NCBI RefSeq assembly: GCF_001552215.1 | Contig: NZ_BCQT01000001.1 | Coordinates: 62,001 to 126,000, forward strand | DNA from: Actinomadura macra NBRC 14102 | Lineage (GTDB): Bacteria; Actinomycetota; Actinomycetes; Streptosporangiales; Streptosporangiaceae | Length of the DNA: 64,000 nt | Direction of reading: 5' to 3' | Shown: piece by piece, positions 44,001 through 55,011 of the stretch | Layout: the number at the start of each line of letters is the position of its first letter | How positions within the stretch are numbered: position 1 is the stretch's first letter | Notes under the pieces: model-generated | What the model was told of the DNA's origin: nothing | Database searches by the model: none | Seen by the model: only the letters and a program-made list of their open reading frames with translations | Program-made: the position numbers and the translations under genes

Positions 44001-47000
44001 GGACCCGGAGATCGCCGCCGCGGCGTACCGGGCGCCGCGCACGCCCCTGGAAGAGGTCCTGGCCGCAGTGTTCGCGCAGGTCCTGCAACGGGATCGGGTG
44101 GGAATCGACGATGACTTCTTCGCCGCCGGTGGGGACAGCATCCGGTCCATCCAGGTGGTGTCGCGGGCGCGCGCACGCGGGGTCGAGATCAGCGCGCGGG
44201 ACGTCTTCGAGCACCGGACGGTCGCCAGGCTGGCCGAGGTCCTGAACGGCCGCGCGGACGCCGAGGGCCCCGAGGGCCCCGCCGGAGCGGCGGACCGCGA
44301 CGAGGGCGGGCGGGGCCGATCCGACGCGCCGCTGGTGACGGTGAGCCCCGGCGAGTGGGAGATGTGGCGGGAACGCCATCCCGGCCTGGCGGACGTGTGG
44401 CCGCTGGGTCCGTTGCAGGCTGGTCTGCTGTTCCACGCGATGCTGGCCGACACCGCCTTCGACGCCTACCACATGCAGTTGGTCATCCATCTGTCCGGCC
44501 AGGTCGACCCGGATCGGCTGCGCGCGGCCGGGCAGGCCCTCCTCGACCGCCACGCCAACCTGCGGACGGCGTTCGTCGACGACGAGTCCGGGGACCCGGT
44601 CCAGCTCGTCATCGCCGGCGCGGGGTTGCCGTGGCGGCATCTGGACCTCGGTGACCTGCACGAGGACGAACGCGAGGAGTCCCTGCAACGGTTCCTGGCC
44701 GAGGACCGCGACGCCCACTTCGACCCCGCGACGCCGCCGATGCTCCGGATGACGCTGGTCACGCTCGGTTCGGACCGCTCGGAACTGGTCGTCACGGCCC
44801 ATCACGTCCTGCTGGACGGATGGTCGTTGCCGCTGCTGATGCAGGACCTGCTTCGGCTGTACGGTTCCGCCGGCGACCCGTCGGCGCTGCCCGCGGCCCC
44901 CCGGTTCCGCGACTACCTGGCGTGGCTCGCCGAGCGGGACGACGCGGAGTCGGCCCGGGCCTGGGCGGCGGAGCTGGACGGGGTCGACGAGCCGACCCTG
45001 ATCGCCGCGGGCAGGGCGCAGGAACTCGGCACGACCGGTCCCGCCGTGGTCGACGTGGCGCTCTCGGTGGACGAGGCCCGCGAGCTGGCGGGCCGCGCGA
45101 CCGAGCTGGGCGTCACGCTCAACACCGTCGTCCAGGTGGCCTGGGGGGTGCTGCTCGGAATGCAGACCGGGCGGCAGGACGTGGTGTTCGGCGCGGCGGT
45201 GTCCGGCCGCCCGCCCTCGGTGCCGGGTGTCGACTCGATGATCGGGCTGTTCATCAACACTGTGCCGGTGCGGCTGCGGTGCTCCCCGGCGGCGACGCTC
45301 GCCGAGCTGATGACCGGGCTCCAGGCCCGGCAGGCCGCGCTGCTGGATCACCACCACCTCCGGCTGGCCGACATCCAGCGGGCCGCCGGGCTGACCACCC
45401 TGTTCGACACCGTCATCGGCTTCGAGTCCTATCCGATCGACCGTGCGGGCATCAGGGAGGCGGGCACCGCCGCCGGTGTCGAGATCACGGGGATCAAGAC
45501 CTCGGGCGGCACCCACTACCCGCTGGCCGTGCTGGCCTTCGAGGACCCGCACCTGCGGGTCGCCCTGCAGTACCAGGAGGAGGCGTTCGACCAGGACGCC
45601 GTCCAGATGATCGCGGCGCGGTTCGCGCGGGTGCTGCATCAGGTGGTGGCTGATCCGCGGCTACCCGCCGGCGCGGTGGACGTCCTCGGCGAGGCCGAGC
45701 GGGACTGGCTGCTGTCCGGGGTGAACGACACCGCGGGAGTTCCCGCCGAGGCGGAGACGATCCCCGCGCTGTTCGAGCGTCAGGTCACCGAGCGTCCCGA
45801 CGAAACCGCGGTGATGTACGGCACCGAGTCGCTGACGTACCACGACCTCGACACCCGCTCCGGCGAACTCGCACAGATATTGGCGGCGCGCGGCGTGGGA
45901 CCGGAGACGGTGGTGGCCGTGGCGCTGCCCCGCTCACCGCACCTGATCATCGCGGTCCTCGCGGTGATGAAGGCGGGCGGCGCCTACCTTCCCGTGGACC
46001 CGGCCCACCCCGCCGACCGGATCGAGTTCATGCTCACGGACGCGGCCGCACACGTGATCGTCACCGATGCCGCCACGCGGCGGCGGCTGCCCGACCTCGC
46101 GATACCGGTACTGCACGCCGACGCGGACGCCCCCGACGCCGACACCGGCGTCGACACCGGCGTCGACACCGGCGTCGACACCGGCGTCGACACGCGAGGC
46201 GGTCGCCCCGCGCCCCTCTCGGTGAGCAACACCGCCTACGTCATCTACACCTCCGGATCGACCGGACGCCCCAAAGGCGTGGCGGTCACCCACACCGGGC
46301 TGGCCAGCCTGCTCGCCACCCAGGTGGAACGCCTGAACGTCACGCCCGACAGCCGCGTCCTCCAGTTCGCCTCACCCAGCTTCGACGCCTCCGTCTGGGA
46401 GATGTGCATGGGCCTGCTGTCGGGGGCCACGCTCGTCCTGGCGGACAAGGACGCGCTGGCGCCGGGCGATCCGCTGGAGCACACGATCGACGCCCAGCGG
46501 GTGACGCATGTGACGCTCCCTCCCCCCGTCCTGGCCTCGATGCGGCCGGGGACGCTGGGGACGGTCGAGTCCCTGGTCGTCGCGGGCGAGGCGTCCTCGT
46601 CGGACCTGGTGGCGGCGTGGTCGCGCGACAGGCGGATGATCAACGCCTACGGCCCCACCGAGACCACCGTGTGCGCCACGATGAGCCCGCCGCTGGTGGG
46701 GGACGCAAGCGTGCCGCCGATCGGCGGACCGATCACCGGTGCCCGCGTCCACGTGCTGGACCACGCCCTCCGTCCCGTACCGGCAGGAGTTCCCGGCGAA
46801 CTGTACGTGGCCGGGCCGAGCCTGGCCCGCGGCTATGTACGGCGGGCGGGCCTGACCGCCGAGCGGTTCGTCGCGTGCCCGTTCGGTGGCCCCGGGGAAC
46901 GGATGTACCGCACGGGCGACCTCGTTCGCTGGAACTCCGAGAACCAGCTGGAGTACATCGGCCGGGCGGACGCGCAGATCAAGGTCCGCGGCTTCCGGGT

Positions 47001-50000
47001 CGAGCCGGGAGAGATCGAGGCGGCCCTCGCCTCGCACGAGGCCGTCGAGCAGGCCGTGGTGGTGGCGCACGAGGATCCGGCCGGTGATCGGCGGCTGGTC
47101 GCGTACGTGGTGCCGAGCGCGGCCGGGTCCGCCCTCGGCGGGGCGGATGACAAGGTCGCCGCGTGGGAGCAGGTCCACGAGCGGGTCTACGCGTCCTCGG
47201 ACGCGCCGTGGGGCGAGGACTTCGGCGGCTGGGACTCCCAGTACACCGGAACCGCGATCCCGCTGCCGGAGATGGCGGCGTGGCGGGACGCGGCGGTGGA
47301 GCGGATCTCGTCCTGGTCCCCCCGCCGAATCCTGGAGATCGGCGTGGGCACCGGGCTGCTGATGTCGAAGATCGTGCCCGACGTGGAGGAGTACTGGGCC
47401 ACCGACCTGTCGGCCACGGTGATCGCGCGCTTGCGCGACCAGGTCGCGCGGGCGGGGTACGCCGAGCGGGTGCGGCTGCGGTGCCAGACCGCCGACGACG
47501 TTTCCGGGCTGCCGCGCGGGCATTTCGACACGGTCGTGTTGAACTCCGTCGTGCAGTACTTCCCGGACACCACCTACCTGGGCCGCGTGCTGCAACAGGC
47601 CATGGAACTGCTCGCCCCGGGCGGCCGGATCGTGGTCGGGGATGTGCGGAACGCGGGTTCGTTCCGGTTGTTCCGGGCCGGAGTGCAGCGGGCACGGCAT
47701 CCGGACGCGGCGGAGTCGGTGGTGCGGGCGGCCGTCGCCAAGGCGATGCGGGCGGAGAAGGAACTGCTGCTGGACCCCGAGTGGTTCACGCGCTGGGCCG
47801 ACCGCCATGACGTCGGCGCCGCGGACATCCGGCTGAAGGCCGGGCGGGCGCACAACGAGCTGACCCGGCACCGCTACGAGGTCGTCCTGCACAAGGCGCC
47901 CGTGGACGCCGTGCGGCTGGACGACGTCCCGACCTGGGTGTGGGGCGAGCAGGTCGGGGATCTCGCTGGGATGGCCGAGTTCGTCCGCACCCGAGGCGAC
48001 ACTCCCGTGCGGATCACGCGGATCCCGAACGCCAGGCTGACCGGCGAGGTCGAGGCCGCCTCGGCGGCCTCGCTGATCGACGCGCCCGCGACCGGCCACC
48101 GGGAGATCGACCCGCAGGACGTGCACGACTGGGCGCGACGACAGGGCTGGGACGCGCTCGTGACCTGGTCGACCAACGCGGTGGAGTGCTTCGACGTCGT
48201 CGTGTTCCCCGGCGGCGGGACGGCGGGACGGGTGCTGTCCGGCGGGTTCGTCCCGTCCGGGCGCGTCGGCCGGACGCTGGCGAACGAGCCGGCCGGGGCG
48301 CGGGAGGGCGAGACCCTCGCGGCGGTGCTGCGCGGTCACGTAACCGGGCGGCTGCCCGGATACATGGTCCCCTCGGCCGTGATGACCATCTCCGAGGTGC
48401 CCCTGAACACCAGCGGAAAGCTGGACCGGCGGGCGCTGCCGGCGCCCGACTACGCCGGGGCGCTCGTCGGCCGGGCCCCCCGCACGGCGCAGGAGGAGGT
48501 CCTGTGCGGGTTGTTCGCCGAGGTGCTCGGGCTGGAGCGGGTCGGCGCCGACGACGACTTCTTCGACCTCGGCGGGCATTCGCTGCTCGCGACACGGCTC
48601 GTCCGCCGGATCCGCACGGAGCTGAACGTCGAGATCCCCATCAAGGCGATCTTCGAGTCACCGTCCGTCGCCGAGCTGGTCAGGCACCTGTCGACGGGGC
48701 TGTGGGTGCGGCCGCCGCTGCGGCCCGCCGAGGTGCGCCCGGATCGCCTGCCGCTGTCGTACGCGCAGCGCCGGTTGTGGTTCATTCACCGTTTCGAGGG
48801 CGCATCCGCGACCTACAACTCCCCGCTCCGCATCCGGTTGACGGGCACGCTCGATGCCGGCGCGCTGGAGTCGGCGATCCGGGACGTGGTGGGGCGGCAC
48901 GAGAGCCTGCGGACGGTGATCGTCGAAGACGAGGGCGGCGTCGCGTTCCAGAAGGTGCTGCCGCTGGACGAAACGCACCTGACCGTCACCTCAACGCACA
49001 TCGACGCCGACGGCATCGACGCCGCCGTCACCCAGGCCGTCAGCCACCGCTTCGACCTGGCCACCGACATCCCCCTGCGAGCCTGGATCTTCCACACCGG
49101 ACCCGACGAACACACCCTGGTCCTCCTCATCCACCACATCGCCATGGACGGCGAATCCATGGCACCCCTCGTCCGCGACCTATCCACCGCCTACACCGCA
49201 CGCGTCGCCGGCCACCCCCCACACTGGCCCGACCTCCCAGTCCAATACACCGACTACACCCTCTGGCAACGCCAACTCCTCGGCGACGAAAACAACCCCG
49301 CCAGCCTCGCCGCACAACAATTCCACTACTGGCGCCAAGAACTCCACGGCATACCCCAACCACTCCCCCTCCCCACCGACCGCCCCCGCCCCGCAGTCGC
49401 CAGCCGCCGCGGCGACGCCGTCGAGTTCACCGTGGACCCGCAGGTCTTGGCGGCGGCCGAGGAATTGGCACGCGCACAGGGGATGACTGCGGCGATGGTG
49501 TTCCAGTCGGCGCTGGCCGTACTGCTCCACCAGCTCACCGGCAGGGACGACCTGACGATCGGATCGCCGATCGCCAACCGGACCGACGAGGCTCTGACGG
49601 ACCTTGTGGGCTTCTTCGTCAACACATGGGTGCTGCGGACCGACCTGTCGGGCAACCCCACTTTCGAGGCTCTGCTCAACCGCGTGCGGGACAAGGCACT
49701 GGCGGCCTACAACAACCAGGACGCCCCGTTCGAGCGGCTCGTCGAACTGCTCAACCCCGAACGCTCCACCGCCTACCACCCCTTGTTCCAGGTGGCATTC
49801 GCCTGGCAGAACATCTCCTGGGAGGACTTCGACCTCCAGGGGACGCGGGCCACGCTCGAACCGTTCTCGACCAATGTCGCGAGATTCGACCTGGAATTCG
49901 CGATGTTCGCCCTTCCCGGGCACGGGGTCCAGGGCCGTCTCGAATACGCCACCGACCTGTTCGACCGGGGCACGGCCGAAGGCATCGTCGCGCGTTTCGT

Positions 50001-53000
50001 GCGGGTCGTCGGGCAACTGGTCGCCGACCCCGTCATGCCCGTCGCACTCGTGGACGTGCTGGACCCCGCCGAGCGCGACCGTTTGCTGCGGACGGTAAAC
50101 GACACGGCCGCACCGGTACGGGTGGGGACGATCCCCGAACTGTTCGAGCGCCGGGTGGCCGAGCGTCCGGACGCGGTCGCGCTGGTGCACGAGGGAGAGT
50201 CGCTGACCTACCGGGAGCTGGACTCCCGGGCCAACCGGCTGGCGCGGCTGCTGATCGGGCGCGGCGTCCGTCCGGAGTCGGTGGTCGCGGTGATGCTGCC
50301 GCGCTCGCCCGGCTTGTGGACCGCCGCGCTGGCGGTGATGAAGGCGGGCGGCGCCTACCTGCCGGTGGACCCCGCCTACCCCGCGGACCGGATCGAGTTC
50401 ATGGTGAAGGACTCCGAGGCGCACCTGGTGATCGTGGACGCTTCGACGGCGGAGCAGGTCCCGGACCTGAACGCGTCCGTCGTCCACCTGGACGATCCGG
50501 ACATCGCCACTGCACTGTCCGGTGCCGCACTGTCCGGTGCGGCAGCGTCCGGTGCCGCAGCGTCCGGCGCCGACCGGGAGGCGGAGCCGGTTCGCGACGC
50601 CGACCGGCTCGGTCCGCTCACGGTGGCCAACGCCGCCTACGTCATCTACACCTCCGGGTCGACCGGGCTGCCGAAGGGTGTGACGGTGACCCATGTGGGG
50701 CTGGCGAGCCTGCTCGCGTCCCAGATCGACGGCCTTGACGTGACGCCGGAGAGCCGGGTCCTCCAGTTCAACTCGCCGAGCTTCGACTCCTCGGTCTGGG
50801 AGATGTGCATGGCGCTGCTCTCCGGCGCCGCGTTCGTCCTGGCCGGCCGGGACGAACTGGCCGCGGGCGAACCGCTGGTGGAGACGATCAACACCCACCG
50901 GGTGAGCCACGTCCTGCTGACGCCCTCGGTGCTGGCGGCGCTGCCGCCCGGGTCGCTGCCCACCGTCACCACCCTGACGGTGGCCGGGGAACCGGTCTCG
51001 CCCGAGCTGGTGGCGGCCTGGTCGCAGGACCGCCGGATGGCGAACGCCTACGGTCCGACGGAGACCACGGTGATGCCGACCCTGTGCGAATCCCTGGTCG
51101 GGGACGGCCGGACGCCGTCGATCGGGCGGCCGATCCCGAACGCCCGCGTGTACGTCCTGGACGCGTTCCTGCGCCCGGTACCGGTGGGCGTGGCGGGCGA
51201 GCTGTACGTGGCCGGGGCGGGTCTCGCCCGCGGGTACCTCGGCCGGGCCGGGCTGACCGGCGGGCGGTTCGTGGCCTGCCCGTTCGGCGGACCGGGTGAG
51301 CGGATGTACCGGACCGGCGACCTCGTCCGCTGGAACCCGGGCGGCGAGCTGGAGTTCGTCGGACGGGCGGACACGCAGGTGAAGCTGCGCGGATACCGGA
51401 TCGAGCCGGGCGAGATCGAAGCGGCCCTGGCGGCCCATCCGAGGGTCGCGCAGGCCGTGGTGGTCGTCCGGGAGTCCGCCGGGACGAGCGGGGCCAGGCA
51501 ACTGGTCGGCTACGTGGTGCCCGTGGGCCTGCTGGAGACCGACCGGTCCGAGGGGCTCGGCGGCGGCGGCATCGACCTGAGCTCCGGGGTCTCGGCGGGG
51601 GAACTGCGCGGTTTCCTGTCGGGGCGGCTGCCGGAGTTCATGGTGCCGTCGGCGTTCGTCGTGCTGGACCGCCTGCCGATGACGCCGAACGGGAAGGTGG
51701 ACCGCGGTGCGCTACCGGACCCGGAGTTCACGGGCGAGACCTACCGGGCGCCGCGCGACCACCTGGAACGGGTCCTGGCCGAGGTCTTCGCCGAGGTCAT
51801 GGGGCTGGAGCGGGTGGGCCTCGATGATGACTTCTTCGCCACGGGCGGGGACAGCATCCAGTCCATCCAGGTGGTGTCGCGGGCGCGGGCCCACGGAGTG
51901 GAGATCAGCCCGCGGGACGTCTTCGAGCACCGGACGGTCGCGAAGCTGGCCGGGGAGGTGCGCGGCCGGTCCGGCGCGAGCGCGACCCTGGAGGAGTTCG
52001 AGGGCGGCGGCACCGGAACCATGCCGCTGCTGCCCGTGGCGCGGTGGATCCGCGAGCAGGGAACCACGCCCGAGGGATTCGACCGGTTCTCCCAGTCCAT
52101 GGTGGTGGATCTCCCGGACGGCATCGACCACGCCGGGCTGACCGCGACGCTGAGCGCGGTGCTGGACCACCACGACCTCCTGCGGTCCCGGCTGGTCGCC
52201 GCCGACGGCGGGACCCTGGAGGTGAGCGCGCCGGGTTCGGTGGACGCGGCGGGGCTGATCCGCCGCGTCGAATGCGACGGCCGCTGGGACGAGCGGTGGC
52301 GGGACCTTGCCGCCGCGGAGCTGAGCGCCGCCACCCGCGCGCTGGACCCGTCCGCGGGCATCATGGCCCGGTTCGTGTGGTTCGCACCGGCGCAGTCCGG
52401 GCCGACCCTGGCCCCAGCAGGAGGGCGACCCCCCACATTCCCCGAAAAGACCCGGTTGCTGATCGTCCTGCACCATCTGGTGGTAGACGGCGTGTCATGG
52501 CGGATCCTGCTGCCGGACCTCGCGGCGGCCTGGGAGCAGGTCCAGGCCGGGAAGACGCCGGCCCTGCCCCGGGTGGGGACGTCGATGCGGCGGTGGGCGC
52601 ACGCGCTCGCCGCGGAGGCGGCCGACCCGGCGCGGGTCGCGGAGCTGCCGCTGTGGCGGTCGGTGCTGGACGCTCCGGACCCGGTGCTCGGGTCCCGCGC
52701 GCTCGATCCGGCCGCGGACGTCATGTCCACCGTGGACGCGGTGTGGCTGCGGCTCCCGGCGCCGCTGACCGAGTCGGTGGTGACCGCGCTCCCGGCGGCG
52801 TTCCGCGGCGGCGTCAACGACGGCCTGCTGGCCGGGCTGGCGTTGGCGGTCGTCCGGTGGCGCCGCCGGCGGGGCTTGGAGGAGTCCTCGGTGCTGCTGC
52901 GGGTCGAGGGGCACGGCCGGGAGGAGCAGGTGGTACCGGGGGCGGACGTCTCCCGGACCATGGGCTGGTTCACCAGCGTGTTCCCGGTCCGCCTCGACAT

Positions 53001-54954
53001 CGGCGACACCGACCCGCAGGAGGCCTTCGCCGGCGGGCCGGCCGCCGGCGAGGTGGTCGCCCGGGTCGGGGAGCAGGTGGCGGCGCTGCCCGACAAGGGC
53101 ATCGGCTTCGGGTTGCTGCGGTACCTCAACGCCGAGACCGCGGCCGAGTTGGAGCCGTACCCCACCGGCCAGATCGCCTTCAACTACCTGGGCAGGTTCT
53201 CGGCGGCGGACATGCCGGAGAGCCTGCGAGGGAACGGGTGGACCGAGGCCGCCGACGCGGCCGAGCTGGTCGCCGAGCCCGCCGCGGACGGTCCGGTGCT
53301 GGCGACGCTCGATGTCAACGCGTACGTGTCGGACGCCGAGGACGGCCCGAGGCTGAGCGCCCGCGTCGCCTTCCCCACCGGGGTGCTGTCCCGCGACGAG
53401 GTCGCGGAGCTGGTGGACCTCTGGTCGGACGCGCTGGAGGGGCTGGCCCGGTACGTCGCGGAGCACGGCGGCGACCCGGTCCCGTCGGACGCGACGATGG
53501 TCCCGGTGGATCCCGGCGAGCTGGAGGCGTGGCGGGCACGCCACCCCGGCCTGGTGGACGTGTGGCCGCTCGCGCCGCTCCAGCCGGAGCTGCTCGTCCA
53601 CGCGATGGCGGCCGGAATCCCGTTCGACGCCTACCACATGCAGATGGTGATCCATCTGTCCGGACGGGTGGACCCGGACCGCTTGCGCGCGGCGGGACAG
53701 GCCGTGCTCGACCGGTACGCCAACCTGCGGACGGCGTTCGTCCACGACGCGTCCGGAAGCCTCGTCCAGCTCGTGGTCGACGGCGTCCGGCTGCCGTGGC
53801 GGCATCTCGACCTCTCCGATCTGGAGGGGGGTCAGCGCGAGGACGCGCTGCAACGGTTCCTGGCCGAGGACAGCGACGCCCACTTCGACCCCGCCGCACC
53901 GCCGATGCTGCGGATGACGCTGGTCACGGTGGGTCCGGAGCGCTCGGAACTGGTGTTCTCCGCCCACCACGTGCTGCTGGACGGATGGTCGGGCCCGCTG
54001 TTCATGCAGGAGTTGCTCCGGCTCTACGGGTCGGCAGGTGACCCGTCGGCGCTGCCTCCTGCGCCGGAGTTCCGGGACTACCTGGCATGGCGCGCCGGGC
54101 AGGACCCCGAGGAGTCGGCCCGGGCCTGGGCGGCGGAGCTGGACGGGCTCGGCGGGCCGACGCTGCTCGCCCCGGAGACGACGTCCCCCGTCGAGTGGGA
54201 GGGTTTCGGTCTGGCCGACGTCCCGCTCCCGGTGGCGGAGGCCCGCGCGTTGGCGCGGCGCGCCACCGAGCTGGGCGTCACGCTGAACACCGTCGTCCAG
54301 GTGGCCTGGGGCGTCCTGCTGGGACGGCTGACCGGCCGGCGGGACGTGGTGTTCGGCGCGACGGTGTCGGGCCGGCCGCCGTCGGTGCCGGACGCCCACT
54401 CGATGATCGGGCTGTTCATCAACAACGTGCCCGTGCGGGTGAGATGCGCACCGGACGCCACCCTGGCCGACCTGGCGACCGAGGTGCAGTCCCGCCAGGC
54501 CGCGCTGCTGGACCACCATCACCACCGCCCGGCGGGCGTCGAGCGGCCGACCGGCCGGGGCGGCCTGTTCGACACCCTCGTGGTGTTCGAGTCGTATCCC
54601 ATCGACCGGGCCGCCCTGCGGGAGGCGAACACCGCCGCCGGTGTGGCGATCACCGGGGTGGGCATGTCGAGCGGCTCGCACTACCCGCTGGGCGTGGCGG
54701 CGATCGAGGATCCGCACCTGCGGGTGGGCCTGCAATACCAGCGGCACGTGTTCGAGCAGGACGCCGTCGAGGTGATCGCCGCACGGTTCGGCGCGATCCT
54801 GCGGAGGTTCGCGGCCGATCCGCGAGCGCGGGTCGACACAGTGCAGGACGCAGTGACCGACACGGCGGCCGGCAGGGCGACCGACACGGTGGCCGACACA
54901 GCGACGGACACGGTGACGGACGCCCCGGAGGAGGACGGGGTGGAGGACCGGTAG
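41071..54954 (+). CDS. NRPS2: C-A-T-C-A-NMT-T-C-A-T-E-C
   Basis: A 4627-residue synthetase starting 7 bp after NRPS1. Domains: C1 (~1-450, HHIAMDG at 130), A1 (~461-975), T1 (Ser1023, AGGDSI), C2 (~1089-1555, HHVLLDG at 1244), A2 (~1564-2450) with an N-methyltransferase inserted (~2027-2280; SAM loop LEIGVGTG near 2089), T2 (Ser2504, LGGHSL), C3 (~2560-3010, HH at 2688), A3 (~3019-3545), T3 (Ser3595, TGGDSI), E (~3639-4130; intact HHLVVDG at 3801 and EGHGRE at 3946), and terminal C4 (~4139-4594; HHVLLDGWS at 4299). Codes: A1 DAWLVGAVIK, A2 DAWTVAAVCK (Phe-type, hence N-methyl-Phe), A3 DSWLTAAVMK (unassigned; its residue becomes D). C4 is followed only by an acidic Thr/Asp-rich tail. No A, T or TE follows, so release is unusual. 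Confidence 0.95.
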   Translation: MIPLSFAQRRLWFIHRFEGPSATYNVPLRVRLTGTLHLRALELAIRDVVGRHESLRTVIVEDEGGVAFQKVLPLDEAHVTVTSQDVGPAGIDAAVTQAVSHRFDLATDIPLRAWIFHTGPDEHTLVLLIHHIAMDGESMAPLVRDLSTAYTARVAGHPPHWPDLPVQYTDYTLWQRQLLGDENNPASLAAQQFHYWRQELHGIPQPLPLPTDRPRPAVASRRGDMLEIRLDTAMHAAIEELAREHDATVAMVLQSAMAVLLHRLGGGEDITIGCSIAGRTEEALADLVGFFVNTWVLRTDLSGAPAFAAVLGRVRDKALAAYDNQDAPFERLVELLNPERSTAYHPLFQVGFTWQSNARLDVDMPGARASLEGVRTGTAKFDLEFSFAYEPAGEGMLCQLEYATDLFDRETIEAIGERFVRVLRQVVAEPGLPVGAVDVLGEAERDWLLSGVNDTAGAPAEAETIPALFERQVTERPDETAVMYGTASVAYRELDTRSDRLARVLAARGVGPETVVAVALPRSPHLIVAVLAVMKAGGAYLPVDPAYPADRIEFMLTDSAAHLMITDTATQGQLPDLAVPVLRTDTLDSDADADADAGTDAPGDRLRPPSVGNTAYVIYTSGSTGRPKGVAVTHIGLASLLATQVERLNVTPDSRVLQFASPSFDASVWEMTTALLTGAVLVLADKDALAPGTPLVETIAASGVTHVLLPPPVLATLPAGSLPSVTSLVVGGEATSGELAAAWAAGRRMINAYGPTETTVIASMSEPLAGDGAAPPIGGPITGARVYVLDGALRPVPPGVPGELYVAGPGLARGYVRRAGLTSERFVACPFGSPGERMYRTGDLVTWTRDGELHYRGRADAQVKVRGFRIEPGEVETALVAHPRVAQAVVVARGPAGNGGSTRLIGYVVPVGADEAGFGNVTNVRDFDFDLSAGVSAAELRAFLSGRLPEFMVPSAFVVLGGLPLSPNGKVDQRALPDPEIAAAAYRAPRTPLEEVLAAVFAQVLQRDRVGIDDDFFAAGGDSIRSIQVVSRARARGVEISARDVFEHRTVARLAEVLNGRADAEGPEGPAGAADRDEGGRGRSDAPLVTVSPGEWEMWRERHPGLADVWPLGPLQAGLLFHAMLADTAFDAYHMQLVIHLSGQVDPDRLRAAGQALLDRHANLRTAFVDDESGDPVQLVIAGAGLPWRHLDLGDLHEDEREESLQRFLAEDRDAHFDPATPPMLRMTLVTLGSDRSELVVTAHHVLLDGWSLPLLMQDLLRLYGSAGDPSALPAAPRFRDYLAWLAERDDAESARAWAAELDGVDEPTLIAAGRAQELGTTGPAVVDVALSVDEARELAGRATELGVTLNTVVQVAWGVLLGMQTGRQDVVFGAAVSGRPPSVPGVDSMIGLFINTVPVRLRCSPAATLAELMTGLQARQAALLDHHHLRLADIQRAAGLTTLFDTVIGFESYPIDRAGIREAGTAAGVEITGIKTSGGTHYPLAVLAFEDPHLRVALQYQEEAFDQDAVQMIAARFARVLHQVVADPRLPAGAVDVLGEAERDWLLSGVNDTAGVPAEAETIPALFERQVTERPDETAVMYGTESLTYHDLDTRSGELAQILAARGVGPETVVAVALPRSPHLIIAVLAVMKAGGAYLPVDPAHPADRIEFMLTDAAAHVIVTDAATRRRLPDLAIPVLHADADAPDADTGVDTGVDTGVDTGVDTRGGRPAPLSVSNTAYVIYTSGSTGRPKGVAVTHTGLASLLATQVERLNVTPDSRVLQFASPSFDASVWEMCMGLLSGATLVLADKDALAPGDPLEHTIDAQRVTHVTLPPPVLASMRPGTLGTVESLVVAGEASSSDLVAAWSRDRRMINAYGPTETTVCATMSPPLVGDASVPPIGGPITGARVHVLDHALRPVPAGVPGELYVAGPSLARGYVRRAGLTAERFVACPFGGPGERMYRTGDLVRWNSENQLEYIGRADAQIKVRGFRVEPGEIEAALASHEAVEQAVVVAHEDPAGDRRLVAYVVPSAAGSALGGADDKVAAWEQVHERVYASSDAPWGEDFGGWDSQYTGTAIPLPEMAAWRDAAVERISSWSPRRILEIGVGTGLLMSKIVPDVEEYWATDLSATVIARLRDQVARAGYAERVRLRCQTADDVSGLPRGHFDTVVLNSVVQYFPDTTYLGRVLQQAMELLAPGGRIVVGDVRNAGSFRLFRAGVQRARHPDAAESVVRAAVAKAMRAEKELLLDPEWFTRWADRHDVGAADIRLKAGRAHNELTRHRYEVVLHKAPVDAVRLDDVPTWVWGEQVGDLAGMAEFVRTRGDTPVRITRIPNARLTGEVEAASAASLIDAPATGHREIDPQDVHDWARRQGWDALVTWSTNAVECFDVVVFPGGGTAGRVLSGGFVPSGRVGRTLANEPAGAREGETLAAVLRGHVTGRLPGYMVPSAVMTISEVPLNTSGKLDRRALPAPDYAGALVGRAPRTAQEEVLCGLFAEVLGLERVGADDDFFDLGGHSLLATRLVRRIRTELNVEIPIKAIFESPSVAELVRHLSTGLWVRPPLRPAEVRPDRLPLSYAQRRLWFIHRFEGASATYNSPLRIRLTGTLDAGALESAIRDVVGRHESLRTVIVEDEGGVAFQKVLPLDETHLTVTSTHIDADGIDAAVTQAVSHRFDLATDIPLRAWIFHTGPDEHTLVLLIHHIAMDGESMAPLVRDLSTAYTARVAGHPPHWPDLPVQYTDYTLWQRQLLGDENNPASLAAQQFHYWRQELHGIPQPLPLPTDRPRPAVASRRGDAVEFTVDPQVLAAAEELARAQGMTAAMVFQSALAVLLHQLTGRDDLTIGSPIANRTDEALTDLVGFFVNTWVLRTDLSGNPTFEALLNRVRDKALAAYNNQDAPFERLVELLNPERSTAYHPLFQVAFAWQNISWEDFDLQGTRATLEPFSTNVARFDLEFAMFALPGHGVQGRLEYATDLFDRGTAEGIVARFVRVVGQLVADPVMPVALVDVLDPAERDRLLRTVNDTAAPVRVGTIPELFERRVAERPDAVALVHEGESLTYRELDSRANRLARLLIGRGVRPESVVAVMLPRSPGLWTAALAVMKAGGAYLPVDPAYPADRIEFMVKDSEAHLVIVDASTAEQVPDLNASVVHLDDPDIATALSGAALSGAAASGAAASGADREAEPVRDADRLGPLTVANAAYVIYTSGSTGLPKGVTVTHVGLASLLASQIDGLDVTPESRVLQFNSPSFDSSVWEMCMALLSGAAFVLAGRDELAAGEPLVETINTHRVSHVLLTPSVLAALPPGSLPTVTTLTVAGEPVSPELVAAWSQDRRMANAYGPTETTVMPTLCESLVGDGRTPSIGRPIPNARVYVLDAFLRPVPVGVAGELYVAGAGLARGYLGRAGLTGGRFVACPFGGPGERMYRTGDLVRWNPGGELEFVGRADTQVKLRGYRIEPGEIEAALAAHPRVAQAVVVVRESAGTSGARQLVGYVVPVGLLETDRSEGLGGGGIDLSSGVSAGELRGFLSGRLPEFMVPSAFVVLDRLPMTPNGKVDRGALPDPEFTGETYRAPRDHLERVLAEVFAEVMGLERVGLDDDFFATGGDSIQSIQVVSRARAHGVEISPRDVFEHRTVAKLAGEVRGRSGASATLEEFEGGGTGTMPLLPVARWIREQGTTPEGFDRFSQSMVVDLPDGIDHAGLTATLSAVLDHHDLLRSRLVAADGGTLEVSAPGSVDAAGLIRRVECDGRWDERWRDLAAAELSAATRALDPSAGIMARFVWFAPAQSGPTLAPAGGRPPTFPEKTRLLIVLHHLVVDGVSWRILLPDLAAAWEQVQAGKTPALPRVGTSMRRWAHALAAEAADPARVAELPLWRSVLDAPDPVLGSRALDPAADVMSTVDAVWLRLPAPLTESVVTALPAAFRGGVNDGLLAGLALAVVRWRRRRGLEESSVLLRVEGHGREEQVVPGADVSRTMGWFTSVFPVRLDIGDTDPQEAFAGGPAAGEVVARVGEQVAALPDKGIGFGLLRYLNAETAAELEPYPTGQIAFNYLGRFSAADMPESLRGNGWTEAADAAELVAEPAADGPVLATLDVNAYVSDAEDGPRLSARVAFPTGVLSRDEVAELVDLWSDALEGLARYVAEHGGDPVPSDATMVPVDPGELEAWRARHPGLVDVWPLAPLQPELLVHAMAAGIPFDAYHMQMVIHLSGRVDPDRLRAAGQAVLDRYANLRTAFVHDASGSLVQLVVDGVRLPWRHLDLSDLEGGQREDALQRFLAEDSDAHFDPAAPPMLRMTLVTVGPERSELVFSAHHVLLDGWSGPLFMQELLRLYGSAGDPSALPPAPEFRDYLAWRAGQDPEESARAWAAELDGLGGPTLLAPETTSPVEWEGFGLADVPLPVAEARALARRATELGVTLNTVVQVAWGVLLGRLTGRRDVVFGATVSGRPPSVPDAHSMIGLFINNVPVRVRCAPDATLADLATEVQSRQAALLDHHHHRPAGVERPTGRGGLFDTLVVFESYPIDRAALREANTAAGVAITGVGMSSGSHYPLGVAAIEDPHLRVGLQYQRHVFEQDAVEVIAARFGAILRRFAADPRARVDTVQDAVTDTAAGRATDTVADTATDTVTDAPEEDGVEDR
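41338..41742 (+). repeat. 405-bp exact direct repeat, copy 1 (NRPS2 C1)
   Basis: Identical by eye to 49012-49416 (offset 7674). It covers the C1 core including HHIAMDGES and on to RRGD. The identical stretch has A/C-rich third positions and few Gs, unlike flanking sequence. An additional identical block of about 100 bp lies just upstream (from ~41199). Confidence 0.93.
46141..46194 (+). repeat. 12-bp tandem repeat in A2 of NRPS2
   Basis: Unit GACACCGGCGTC repeated four times plus part of a fifth, encoding DTGV repeats in the loop just before the P-loop [10 protein letters not shown] core. A1 carries a short DADADA repeat at the equivalent place (42841-42858). Confidence 0.88.
49012..49416 (+). 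repeat. 405-bp exact direct repeat, copy 2 (NRPS2 C3)
   Basis: Second copy of the block at 41338-41742, encoding the same ~135 residues of the C3 condensation domain. Sequence diverges sharply at the 3' edge (GAC-ATG versus GAC-GCC), suggesting recent gene conversion or duplication. Confidence 0.93.
50512..50571 (+). repeat. 15-bp tandem repeat in A3 of NRPS2
   Basis: Four 15-bp units (first: GCACTGTCCGGTGCC) encoding AxSGA repeats in the loop before the P-loop core of A3, the same structural position as the 12-bp repeats of A2. Confidence 0.88.
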
Positions 54955-54958
54955 AGGC

Positions 54959-54992
54959 CACGGGTACCGGCTGACGCGGGCCGGTACCCGTG
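54959..54992. terminator. terminator between NRPS2 and the SARP gene
   Basis: Perfect 12-bp stem CACGGGTACCGG / CCGGTACCCGTG with a 10-base loop, 5 bases after the NRPS2 stop and 20 bases before the convergent regulator's stop. It marks the 3' end of the biosynthetic operon. Confidence 0.85.
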
Positions 54993-55011
54993 CGAAGGCG
55001 GCACCTCCCGC

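Noticed and set aside
54800..54954. A thioesterase or carrier at the NRPS2 C-terminus
   Set aside because: After the C domain there are only ~35 Thr/Asp/Ala-rich residues without a GxSxG or carrier Ser motif.
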